Of a stretch of 42,465 bases of DNA, positions 33,402 to 41,400 are shown in pieces (within the stretch, counting starts at the first letter, position 1; every line of letters starts with the position of its first letter). The translations under genes and the position numbers were made by a program. The notes under the pieces are model-generated. The model had not been told where the DNA came from, made no database searches, and worked only from the letters and a program-made list of their open reading frames with translations. The stretch lies in the IMG/VR virus record IMGVR_UViG_3300031974_002866, positions 1-42,465 of that record, one strand, 5' to 3'. The stretch is from a virus.

Positions 33402-33836
33402 ATGGCAAACAAATTTGACGACTTAAATGAAACTTTCAATGTTGCTGGAGATATAGTTTCAGCAGCAACAGAAAAAACTGAAGTTATACCAAAGGAAGAA
33501 AAGAAAGAAAATTTAATTTCTGACGATATCAAGAAAGATTATGAATATACTAGAGGCAATCTTTACAGTTTGATTGAAAAAGGTCAAGAAGCAATTAACG
33601 GTATTCTTGAGTTAGCACAAGAAAGTGAAATGCCTAGAGCATATGAAGTTGCTGGTCAACTTATTAAAAATGTTTCTGATGCTACAGACAAACTTATGGA
33701 CTTGCAGAAGAAACTGAAAGATATTGACGAATCTGGAAAAGTTAAAGGTCCAACAAATGTTACCAATGCATTGTTTGTTGGTTCTACAGCAGAATTGTCT
33801 AAAATGCTTAAGCAACAAAAGACCGATGATAAATAG
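33402..33836 (+). CDS. 16: gp16-like small terminase subunit
   Basis: The small terminase recognises phage DNA and regulates the large packaging ATPase. The product is 144 aa (T4 gp16: 164). It has a variable acidic N-terminus, a helical core at about 45-110 (YEYTRGNLYSLIEKGQEAIN; AYEVAGQLIKNVSDATDKLM) fitting the oligomerising coiled coil, and a conserved end (NALFVGSTAELSKMLKQQ). In T4 gene 17 follows directly. Here virion and fibre genes follow instead and gp17 is not in the window. Confidence 0.92.
   Translation: MANKFDDLNETFNVAGDIVSAATEKTEVIPKEEKKENLISDDIKKDYEYTRGNLYSLIEKGQEAINGILELAQESEMPRAYEVAGQLIKNVSDATDKLMDLQKKLKDIDESGKVKGPTNVTNALFVGSTAELSKMLKQQKTDDK
33828..33835 (+). promoter_or_regulatory. 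T4-type late promoter
   Basis: GATAAATA overlaps the TAG stop of gp16 (33834-33836) and ends 20 bases before the next ATG. It separates the gp15-gp16 unit from the downstream virion genes. Confidence 0.55.
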
Positions 33837-33854
33837 TTAAAATGATTTGTACAG

Positions 33855-34190
33855 ATGTCAGTACCTTCAGTTAATATAAGAATTGAAAAAGGAACTACCT
33901 TTGAGACAACCTTTACTGTCACAAATTCTGATGGTTCCGTATATTCTCTGAATAATTATACTGCAACATCAAAAATAAGAAAACATCCAACGGCATCATC
34001 TTCAAAATCATTTTCGTCAACCATAACATCATCAACTGGTGAAATTAAAATTTCTATGAGTGCAGCAAATACTGCAGATTTGAGTTCTGGTAGAAATTAT
34101 TTTGATGTCATTATTACAAAAACATCTGATGGATCGGTGACAAAAGTTATTGAAGGTATGGCTTTAGTAGTAGACACGGTATCTCTATGA
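33855..34190 (+). CDS. Small virion-type beta protein, BppU-N-like (111 aa)
   Basis: The layout of alternating strands (VNIRIEKGTTFETTFTVTNS, then SVYSLNNYTATSKIRK, GEIKISMSAANTADLSSG, YFDVIITK) resembles the N-terminal domain of baseplate upper proteins such as BppU, which mounts receptor-binding parts. The similarity is by pattern, not by a firm motif. It overlaps the next gene by four bases (ATGA), so the 111-aa and 108-aa proteins are probably made together and may form one complex. Confidence 0.82.
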   Translation: MSVPSVNIRIEKGTTFETTFTVTNSDGSVYSLNNYTATSKIRKHPTASSSKSFSSTITSSTGEIKISMSAANTADLSSGRNYFDVIITKTSDGSVTKVIEGMALVVDTVSL

Positions 34191-34513
34191 ACGTTAGTGT
34201 ATCTGGTTCGCAGTCATTTACTGTATCTTTAAAACAATCTCAAGAAAATACCTTTAAGGTAGCAACAATTAGTGGAGGTGTTCAAGTGCCAGCTAGTTTT
34301 GGAGACTTAGACGACTTTGATGAGCAGAATGTTAGAGACAAATCAGTGATTATGTATGATGCAGCAACTCAAAAGTATACCACAGTCAATGTTGATGAAT
34401 TACTATCTGCTGCAGTAACTGATACATCATCTCCTGGATTACCAAGTGTCTTTATAGATCAATTAGATACTGATTTAGATGATCGTATTGATTTGGATGC
34501 AGGAACCTTCTGA
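34187..34513 (+). CDS. Small virion-type protein (108 aa)
   Basis: The N-terminal half is strand-rich (NVSVSGSQSFTVSLKQSQEN). The C-terminal half is acidic (FGDLDDFDEQNVRDKSVIMY; IDQLDTDLDDRIDLDAGTF). The middle 'VIMYDAATQKYTTVNVDEL' segment is like linkers seen in phage fibre proteins. The end DLDAGTF resembles the IDGGTF end of the 549-aa protein that follows. The four-base overlap with the 111-aa gene implies coupled translation. A structural role is inferred from context. Confidence 0.82.
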   Translation: MNVSVSGSQSFTVSLKQSQENTFKVATISGGVQVPASFGDLDDFDEQNVRDKSVIMYDAATQKYTTVNVDELLSAAVTDTSSPGLPSVFIDQLDTDLDDRIDLDAGTF

Positions 34514-34516
34514 TTT

Positions 34517-34546
34517 AATAAATAATATTAATTGTCAAAATAAATA
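34517..34546 (+). promoter_or_regulatory. Two late promoter motifs in tandem
   Basis: AATAAATA occurs at 34517-34524 and again at 34539-34546. The first ends 27 bases before the ATG at 34551 and fits the spacing seen elsewhere. The second ends only five bases before it, too close to give a leader with a ribosome site. Confidence 0.5.
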
Positions 34547-34550
34547 AAAA

Positions 34551-36200
34551 ATGGCTTCTCCAGTAATTCAGTTTAAGAGAGGTGCATTTGCGAATCTTCC
34601 TGGTCTTCAGGCAGGTGAACCCGCACTTACTACAGATACCTTTGAACTTTATGTTGGTATCAATAGCACCACTGGTGGAAATAAGTTCTTTGGTTCACAT
34701 AGATACTGGACTAGAGAAGGATCTACAACAGGTAGTGCAGTAAATCTTGTTGAAGGAACTTCAAATGGTTCTTCATATGTTTCATTAAAGTCTCCAGACA
34801 GTCTTTCTGCAACAGTCACATACGTATTGCCAGGAACTGATGGTTCCAATGGTCAAGTTCTTTCAACAAATGGTTCTGGAACATTATCATTTATTGATGC
34901 TGCAGCAAATCTCAGCATGGCAGGTGATAGTGGTACTGACACTGTTGCCCTTCTTACAGATACTCTTACATTTGCAGGGACAGCAAATGAAATTGAAACT
35001 GCCGTAACTAATAATCAGGTTCAAATTGGTCTCCCAGATGATGTTACTGTTGGAAATGATTTAACTGTTACTGGTGCATTAACATCTAATGGAGATGTAA
35101 CTCTCGGAAATGCTGGTGCTGATACTGTAACTGTTGTTGGTGTTGCAACTTTTACAACTTCAAATGTTTATATTGACAACCAACTTTATGTTGGTGGATT
35201 TGAAGTTAATGGTGGTGTATCGATTGGTCAAGATATTGCCACAAGACATTTAAGCGTATCTGGTATTTCCACATTTACTGGGGCAATTGATGCAAATGGT
35301 GGTGCAGATATTTCTGGAGGAGAGACTACACTTTCATCTGCGACTGTTTCAGACTTAACTTCTGGTAGAGTTGTTCTTGCAGGTACTTCTGGTGCATTAG
35401 AAGACAGTGCAAATCTTACCTTTAATGGTTCTACTTTAGATGTTACTGGAAGTATTACAGTTTCTGGTACAGTTGATGGTAGAGATGTTTTAGATGATGG
35501 ACAGGCTGGTGATAATCTTGTAACTTTATCTGGCGTATCCAGAGATTCCACAGATCTTGGAACATTTACTGGTTCCACAATTGTCGATTCCAGAACAATT
35601 AAACAAGCACTACAAGATCTGGAAACATCATTAGAAGCAGTTGATTTGACGATCACCACTGCAGAAGGTACTAATGGTACTGGTGGTGGCGGTGGTTCTG
35701 TGGCAACGTCACAGACAATGACTTTTGCTGGAACAACAAATGAGATTGATGTAACCGTTTCTGGTCAATCAATTACTTATGGACTTCCTAATGATGTTAC
35801 TGTTTCCAACAATTTAACTGTTAGTGGAAACCTGTATGTCAATGGTTCCACCACTCAGGTTAATACATCACAAACAACCATTGAAGACCAACTCCTGGAA
35901 CTGGGAATAGTTGATGGTTCTGCACCATCTTCTGACTTAAATAAAGATCTGGGTGTTCTGTTTAATTATTATACTTCTTCTGCTAAGAAAGCAGCAGTAT
36001 ATTGGGATGACAGTGCATCAAGAATTGTAATTTCTGATGATGTTTCAGAAAGTTCTGGTGTTCTGACTGCAGCATCACATGCAGCACTTGAAATTGGTTC
36101 TTTGTGGGTTAATGACTGTGCCGGTCAATCACAAGTTATCAACTGTTCTGGTTCCGAAAGAACTCTTGAAAACATTACTATTGATGGTGGAACATTCTGA
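34551..36200 (+). CDS. Tail-fibre-like protein (549 aa)
   Basis: The N-terminus (QFKRGAFANLPGLQAGEPAL, then TTDTFELYVGI) is the phage fibre attachment-like domain also seen at the start of Mtd-type and hyaluronidase-type fibres. The shaft is made of short strand repeats: 'ANEIETAVTNNQVQIGLPDD' near 145-165 recurs as 'TNEIDVTVSGQSITYGLPND' near 395-415, each followed by 'VTVxNxLTVxG'. The segment at about 455-500 (EDQLLELGIVDGSAPSSDLN; DLGVLFNYYTSSAKKAAVYW) is a familiar cyanophage fibre domain. The end is IDGGTF. It has its own late promoter and a terminator close behind. Confidence 0.85.
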   Translation: MASPVIQFKRGAFANLPGLQAGEPALTTDTFELYVGINSTTGGNKFFGSHRYWTREGSTTGSAVNLVEGTSNGSSYVSLKSPDSLSATVTYVLPGTDGSNGQVLSTNGSGTLSFIDAAANLSMAGDSGTDTVALLTDTLTFAGTANEIETAVTNNQVQIGLPDDVTVGNDLTVTGALTSNGDVTLGNAGADTVTVVGVATFTTSNVYIDNQLYVGGFEVNGGVSIGQDIATRHLSVSGISTFTGAIDANGGADISGGETTLSSATVSDLTSGRVVLAGTSGALEDSANLTFNGSTLDVTGSITVSGTVDGRDVLDDGQAGDNLVTLSGVSRDSTDLGTFTGSTIVDSRTIKQALQDLETSLEAVDLTITTAEGTNGTGGGGGSVATSQTMTFAGTTNEIDVTVSGQSITYGLPNDVTVSNNLTVSGNLYVNGSTTQVNTSQTTIEDQLLELGIVDGSAPSSDLNKDLGVLFNYYTSSAKKAAVYWDDSASRIVISDDVSESSGVLTAASHAALEIGSLWVNDCAGQSQVINCSGSERTLENITIDGGTF

Positions 36201-36215
36201 TAGTCAAGTACATAA

Positions 36216-36223
36216 TCTAAATA
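36216..36223 (+). promoter_or_regulatory. Late-promoter-like motif abutting a terminator
   Basis: TCTAAATA ends at the first base of the terminator stem and 27 bases before the ATG at 36250. If transcription starts about six bases downstream, as in T4 late promoters, the new RNA would lack most of the left stem arm. Confidence 0.45.
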
Positions 36224-36249
36224 GAGGGGTCTAAGAACCCCTCTTTTTT
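36223..36249 (+). terminator. Rho-independent terminator after the 549-aa fibre gene
   Basis: AGAGGGGT (36223-36230) pairs perfectly with ACCCCTCT (36237-36244) around a six-base loop, and six T residues (36244-36249) follow. The T-run ends directly at the ATG of the next gene, so the terminator and the next leader overlap completely. Confidence 0.9.
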
Positions 36250-36465
36250 ATGACTGAACAAGATTTAAAGTATCTGATTGCATCATATCAACAAAAGTCA
36301 TTTGACTTACTTTCACAATCAATTGCAAGTGATGCAAAAGTTAAACAACTTAGCGAATTGGTTGAAGTGTTGACTACAAAGATTAATGAGCAGAATGAAG
36401 AAATTGAAAAACTTAAGTCAAAAACAAAAAGAACGATAAAAACAGAGACAACAGACTTTCAATAA
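36250..36465 (+). CDS. Small coiled-coil protein (71 aa)
   Basis: Residues about 5-60 form a long amphipathic helix (DLKYLIASYQQKSFDLLSQS; LVEVLTTKINEQNEEIEKL) followed by a basic tail (KSKTKRTIK). It is probably a homo-oligomeric coiled coil. The ATG sits immediately after a terminator T-run and has no Shine-Dalgarno, so translation should be weak or leader-poor. I recall similar proteins beside cyanophage fibre genes. It could be a fibre chaperone or trimerisation aid, but this is conjecture. Confidence 0.8.
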   Translation: MTEQDLKYLIASYQQKSFDLLSQSIASDAKVKQLSELVEVLTTKINEQNEEIEKLKSKTKRTIKTETTDFQ

Positions 36466-36468
36466 ATA
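36461..36468 (+). promoter_or_regulatory. T4-type late promoter
   Basis: AATAAATA overlaps the TAA stop of the 71-aa gene (36463-36465). It lies 57 bases before the next ATG, a much longer leader than for the other genes, and that leader carries a perfect palindrome. Confidence 0.55.
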
Positions 36469-36477
36469 ACTAATAAG

Positions 36478-36495
36478 TCTCAATATATATTGAGA
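36478..36495. promoter_or_regulatory. Perfect 18-base palindrome in the leader of the 528-aa gene
   Basis: TCTCAATATATATTGAGA equals its own reverse complement. In RNA it can fold into a seven-pair stem with a four-base loop, close to the expected 5' end of the transcript from the late promoter at 36461. It could protect the message or bind a dimeric regulator; there is no T-run, so it is not a standard terminator. Confidence 0.55.
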
Positions 36496-36524
36496 TCTAT
36501 GGTATATACCAAAGATGAACTCAA

Positions 36525-38111
36525 ATGGCAGATCCGATTATTAAAATAAAACGTTCTGCTGTAGCTGGAAAAAAACCAACTACTTCAGACCTAAATTTAG
36601 GAGAAATTGCTCTTAATACATACGATGGACAACTTTTTACCAAAAGGGTAAGAAGTGGTATAGCAACAGACATCGTAAATATTGGAGCTGGTGCAACAGT
36701 AACGAATATTTTATATGTCACAGAAGACGGAAGCGACACAAACACAGGAGAAAGACTTGGAGACGCAAAAGCAACAATCTCAGGAGCAGTTGCGATCTCA
36801 ACAACAGGAACAGTTATTAGAGTTTCTGCTGGTACATACGTAGAAAGTAACCCTATCAAACTACCACCCCAAGTTAGTATTATTGGGGATAGTTTGAGAG
36901 AGGTGACGGTTCAACCACAAAACTCAAATCAAGATTTATTCCACGTAGCACCTGGAAATTATATTACTGAGTTATCTTTTACTGGAACATTAGATTCTGG
37001 AAAGGCAGTGGTTGCTTTTGATCCAGACACTATTAGAAACTCGACACAATCTCCATATATTAGAAACTGTACCAATTTTATTGAGAACAGTATTGGAATG
37101 AAGATTGATGGAGATCACGTTCTTGGTGATACTAAGAGTATGGTTACAGACTCTTATACACAATATAATAAGAATGGAATTGGTGTTTCTATCACAAACG
37201 AAGGATATGGTCAGTTAGTTTCATTATTCACTATTTGTTCTGATACAGCAATCTATTGTGGTTCTGGTGGAGGATGTGACTTAACAAACTCCAACTCATC
37301 ATTTGGCAATTATGGACTAATTGCAGAAGGAGTAAGTACCGAAAAAATATCTGGTATTGTCACAACAGCAGCAGATGCAGGAAGTTCTGTATTTTCAATT
37401 GCTGGTGTTGGAACAGTTAGACCTTATGACGGACAAGTAATAATATTTGATAACTTATATTATGAAGTTGAAAGTATAACAGTTGGTTCTGGTGGAACAG
37501 GATATACAAGTCAACCAACTGTGACTATTGATGCCCCAAGTGAATCGTGGGGTGTTACAGCAACGGCATCGGCAAATATTGAAAACGGAAAAGTAACATC
37601 TATTGATATTATTTCAAATGGTAGAGGATATGGTTCTTCTACTCCAACTGTAACAATATCTTCTCCAAATGTTGGTGTTAATACAGCAACTGTTACTGCA
37701 ACATTAACTCCAAAATATTATGTGATTGAAAGTGCTACACAACCAGTATCTGGTGTTTCTACTGTAACAATTACAGAGAATTTGCCATATGCTGTTGGTG
37801 TAGGAACTACTGCACCAATATATAAACAAAGTAGAATTTTGGCGTCCAGTCATTCTTTTGAATATATTGGAAGTGGGGTCACAATTGCAACTGCATTACC
37901 ACAAACTGGTGGAATTGCAATTCAGGCAAATGAAGTAGTTTCTAAAAATGGTGGTTTGGTGATTTATACCAGTACAGATCAATCTGGAAACTTTAGAATT
38001 GGTGATGGTGTTATTATTAACCAATCTACTGGAACTATTTCTGGTAATTTTTATTCAAAGAGTTTGATAGCAAATGTTACGCCAATTGTACTAGCATTAG
38101 GAGGTATGTAA
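36525..38111 (+). CDS. Beta-helix tail-fibre/tailspike-like protein (528 aa)
   Basis: The N-terminus (DPIIKIKRSAVAGKKPTTSD, then LNLGEIALNTYDGQLFTKR) is a phage fibre attachment-type domain. From about residue 65 a right-handed parallel beta-helix pattern follows (VTEDGSDTNTGERLGDAKAT; GTVIRVSAGTYVES; LPPQVSIIGDS; GNYITELSFTG), as in pectate-lyase-like spikes. No catalytic residues can be pointed to, so sugar binding is as likely as cleavage. Two 'GxGY...P' repeat units interrupt it at about 325 and 367. The C-terminal part (NGGLVIYTSTDQSGNFRIGD) is a common cyanophage fibre end. Its leader is unusually long. Confidence 0.84.
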   Translation: MADPIIKIKRSAVAGKKPTTSDLNLGEIALNTYDGQLFTKRVRSGIATDIVNIGAGATVTNILYVTEDGSDTNTGERLGDAKATISGAVAISTTGTVIRVSAGTYVESNPIKLPPQVSIIGDSLREVTVQPQNSNQDLFHVAPGNYITELSFTGTLDSGKAVVAFDPDTIRNSTQSPYIRNCTNFIENSIGMKIDGDHVLGDTKSMVTDSYTQYNKNGIGVSITNEGYGQLVSLFTICSDTAIYCGSGGGCDLTNSNSSFGNYGLIAEGVSTEKISGIVTTAADAGSSVFSIAGVGTVRPYDGQVIIFDNLYYEVESITVGSGGTGYTSQPTVTIDAPSESWGVTATASANIENGKVTSIDIISNGRGYGSSTPTVTISSPNVGVNTATVTATLTPKYYVIESATQPVSGVSTVTITENLPYAVGVGTTAPIYKQSRILASSHSFEYIGSGVTIATALPQTGGIAIQANEVVSKNGGLVIYTSTDQSGNFRIGDGVIINQSTGTISGNFYSKSLIANVTPIVLALGGM

Positions 38112-38114
38112 GAA

Positions 38115-38456
38115 ATGGCATTAGCACTAAACGTTTACAAAACAGTAACTCAAGTTGTTCCTACTAGTGCAGTTGGTATTTACACCGCACCAGTGGGTTA
38201 TTCTGGAGTTGTTCTATTAGCACAAGTTGCAAATATTGGTTCATCAACACAAACAGTCACTGTTTCTCACGAAAGAAGTGTTTCTGGTGCTGCAGTAACC
38301 ACAGAAATTGTAAAAGATTTTCCAGTGTCTGGTAATGATACTGCAAGTATTTTGAATGGAAAATTAATTATGGAAACCAATGATATTATCAAAATATCAG
38401 GTAGTACTGCAACAGACCTTAAGTTCATTGGAAGCATTTTAGAGACACTCAACTAA
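38115..38456 (+). CDS. Small virion-type protein (113 aa)
   Basis: It begins three bases after the preceding stop. The product is strand-rich without charged clusters (VYKTVTQVVPTSAVGIYTAP; GVVLLAQVANIGSSTQTVTV; NDIIKISGSTATDLKFIG), consistent with a compact beta-sandwich. I recall similar proteins in cyanophage virions but no function. It sits between two fibre genes and is probably a fibre accessory or cap. Confidence 0.84.
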   Translation: MALALNVYKTVTQVVPTSAVGIYTAPVGYSGVVLLAQVANIGSSTQTVTVSHERSVSGAAVTTEIVKDFPVSGNDTASILNGKLIMETNDIIKISGSTATDLKFIGSILETLN

Positions 38457-38468
38457 TATTTTACGAAG

Positions 38469-41400
38469 ATGGCAAAATTCCTAAGCAACCGTCAAAGATC
38501 ATTAGATGTAGGTATAAGCAGTTATACCGAAGGAAGTGGTGTATTAACTATAACTGGAAATACTAATATTTCTGGTATTGTCACTGCAATAGCAGGTGCT
38601 GCAGTTACTTATTATGGGGATGGTTCCAATTTAACGAACCTTCCTCCTGCTTCGGTTAGTATTAGTACAACTCCACCTACATCACCTTCTCCTGGCGATC
38701 TTTGGTATAGTCCAGATTATGCTAGGACATTAATTTATTATAACGATGGTTCATCATCACAATGGATTGATGCTTCACCATTTAATGTAGGAATTTTAAC
38801 AGTCACAAATTTCACTGCAAGTAATCTCAATGTTACTAGTGGATTAAATGTAACTGGTGTTGTTACTGCAACATCATTTGTTGGTGATGGTTCTGGTTTA
38901 ACTGGTCTTGCTAATACTGCTTTTATTAATGCCGAGCAAGTTAATGTAGTTGGTGTTGTTACTGCAAGTTCTGCAGTGTTTACTGGTAATGTATCTATTG
39001 GTGGCACCTTAACGTATGAAGATGTTACCAATGTAGATTCTGTTGGTCTCATCACAGCAAGAACTGGCGTTAGAGTTACTACTGGTGGTATTGAAGTTTC
39101 TGCTGGTGGTCTTAATGTCACTGGTGTTTCTACATTTTCCAGTGATGTTGATATTAGTGGAAATATAACTTCAAATGTAACTATTGTATCAACTGATGCA
39201 GGAAGTTCAGCAGCTCCAGAACTTACACTGTATAGAAATAGTGCTTCTCCAGCAGATGCAGATTATATTGGACAGATTAAGTTTGCAGGCGAAAGTGATA
39301 CTGGTGTTCAACGCAATTATGCCAAAATTACTGGCAAAATTGGAGATGCTAGTAACGGAACAGAAGACGGCATTCTTGAGTTTGCTCATATCAAGAACGG
39401 ATCTCAAAATATAAGTGGAAGATGGAATAGCACAACTCTCCAACTTCTTAATGGAACTGATTTAAGTGTTGCTGGTGATGTTACTGCAACATCATATTAT
39501 GGAGATGGAAGTAACCTCACTGGTCTCCCAACACAAGGAGTTGGCATTAACACAGCAGGAGGTTCTGTAGGAACTGGTGTAACCATACTTGATTTTAGAG
39601 GGGCAGGTATATCAACAGTTACTGTTACTGCTGGTATTGCTACTCTTAATATTACTGGTGGAGGTGGTAGTGGTTCAATCAGTATTAGTACAACAGCACC
39701 CACATCACCTTCTGCTGGCGATCTTTGGTACAATCCAGATTATGGTAGAACACTAATTTATTATGATGAAGCAGAAGTAGGATATGGAACATCAAAACAA
39801 TGGATAGATTCATCACCCCTAACAAATACTGGGATATTAACTAGTACTAATATTAATACCAACAACCTTTATGTAACTGGAGTAGCTACTGCAACTTCTT
39901 TTGTTGGTTCTGGAGCATCTCTAACCAATATTCCCAATTCTGCTTTAGACAACTCTACAGTATCTTATGGTGGAGTTCAGTTGTCATTGGGTGGTTCTGA
40001 TGCAACCCCAGCATTTGATCTTACAGATGCTATCAACTACCCATATAGTTCTCTTACAGGAATTACCACCGAAATAGTTGGAGATACAACACCACAATTA
40101 GGTGGAAACTTAGATCTTAACGGTAGTGATATTACTGGAACAGGTAATATTAATATTACGGGTATCGTAACTGCAACTTCATTTGAAGGAGATGGAAGTA
40201 ATTTAACAGGTCTTCCAACACAAGGAGTTGGTATCAATACTGCAGGAGGTTCTGTAGGAACTGGAGTTACAATACTTGACTTCAGAGGAGCAGGAATTTC
40301 TACAGTTACTGTTGCTGCTGGTATTGCTACTCTTAATATTGAAGGAGGTGGTAGTGGTTCAATTAGTATCAGCACAACTGCGCCTACATCACCAACATCA
40401 GGTGATCTTTGGTACAGTCCTGATTATGGTAGAACCTTCATTTACTATGATGAAGCAGAAGTAGGATATGGTACATCAAAGCAGTGGGTTGATGCTGCAC
40501 CATTTAATGTTGGAATATTAAGTACCACTAATTTATCAACTAACAATGCGTCTATTTCTGGTATTATTACTGCATCTAGTTTTGTAAAATCTGGAGGAAC
40601 CTCATCACAGTTCCTAAAAGCAGATGGTTCCGTTGATAGTTCTACTTATATTACTTCAAGCGATAATATTAGTGGTACTGCTGGTGGTTTAAGTGGTTCT
40701 CCAAGTATTACAGTTGCAGATATAACCGCAACTGGCAATGTATCTATTGCTGGCACATTAACTTATGAAGATGTTACCAATGTAGATTCCGTTGGTCTTA
40801 TCACAGCAAGAAGTGGCATTCACGTCACTGGTGGATCAGTTGGGATTGGAACTGATTCACCCACAACAATCACATCCGGCAACACTAACTTAACATTAGG
40901 TCCAGGATCTACTGGATCGCAAGGTTCTGAAATTCATTTAGAATCTTCCACTCATAATGGAGCCAACAATGGAGCCAATATTAGTTACATAGGTAGTGAT
41001 TTATATGTTGTAAACCGAGAAAGTGGCAACCTTACTCTGTGGACTAACACCACCGAGCGAATGAGAATCACCTCATCGGGAAATTTTGGAATTGGGGATA
41101 GTGCGCCTGGGTCCAAGTTAACCGTAAAAGATACGACTGTCGGTGGGACACCTGTTCAGATTATTGGCGCAAACAACTTCACGTACAACTTGCGGTCGTT
41201 GAGCGATGGTAGTACCGACGGACGTAGATTTGACATCAACATTGGCAGCAGTTCTGGGCAAATTTCGTTATCCAATAGTGCCGCCGAGTTTATGCGCCTT
41301 ACTCCAACTGGTATAGGGATTGGCATTGCGAGTCCTGATCAAAAGCTGCACGTTTATGGCAATAGCGGAACAACTTTTGTTTCCGTCGGCGATCAGACAA

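Noticed and set aside
34551-36200. Possible diversity-generating retroelement target, because the N-terminus recalls Mtd-type fibres
   Set aside because: No reverse transcriptase, template repeat or C-type lectin variable end is present in the window.
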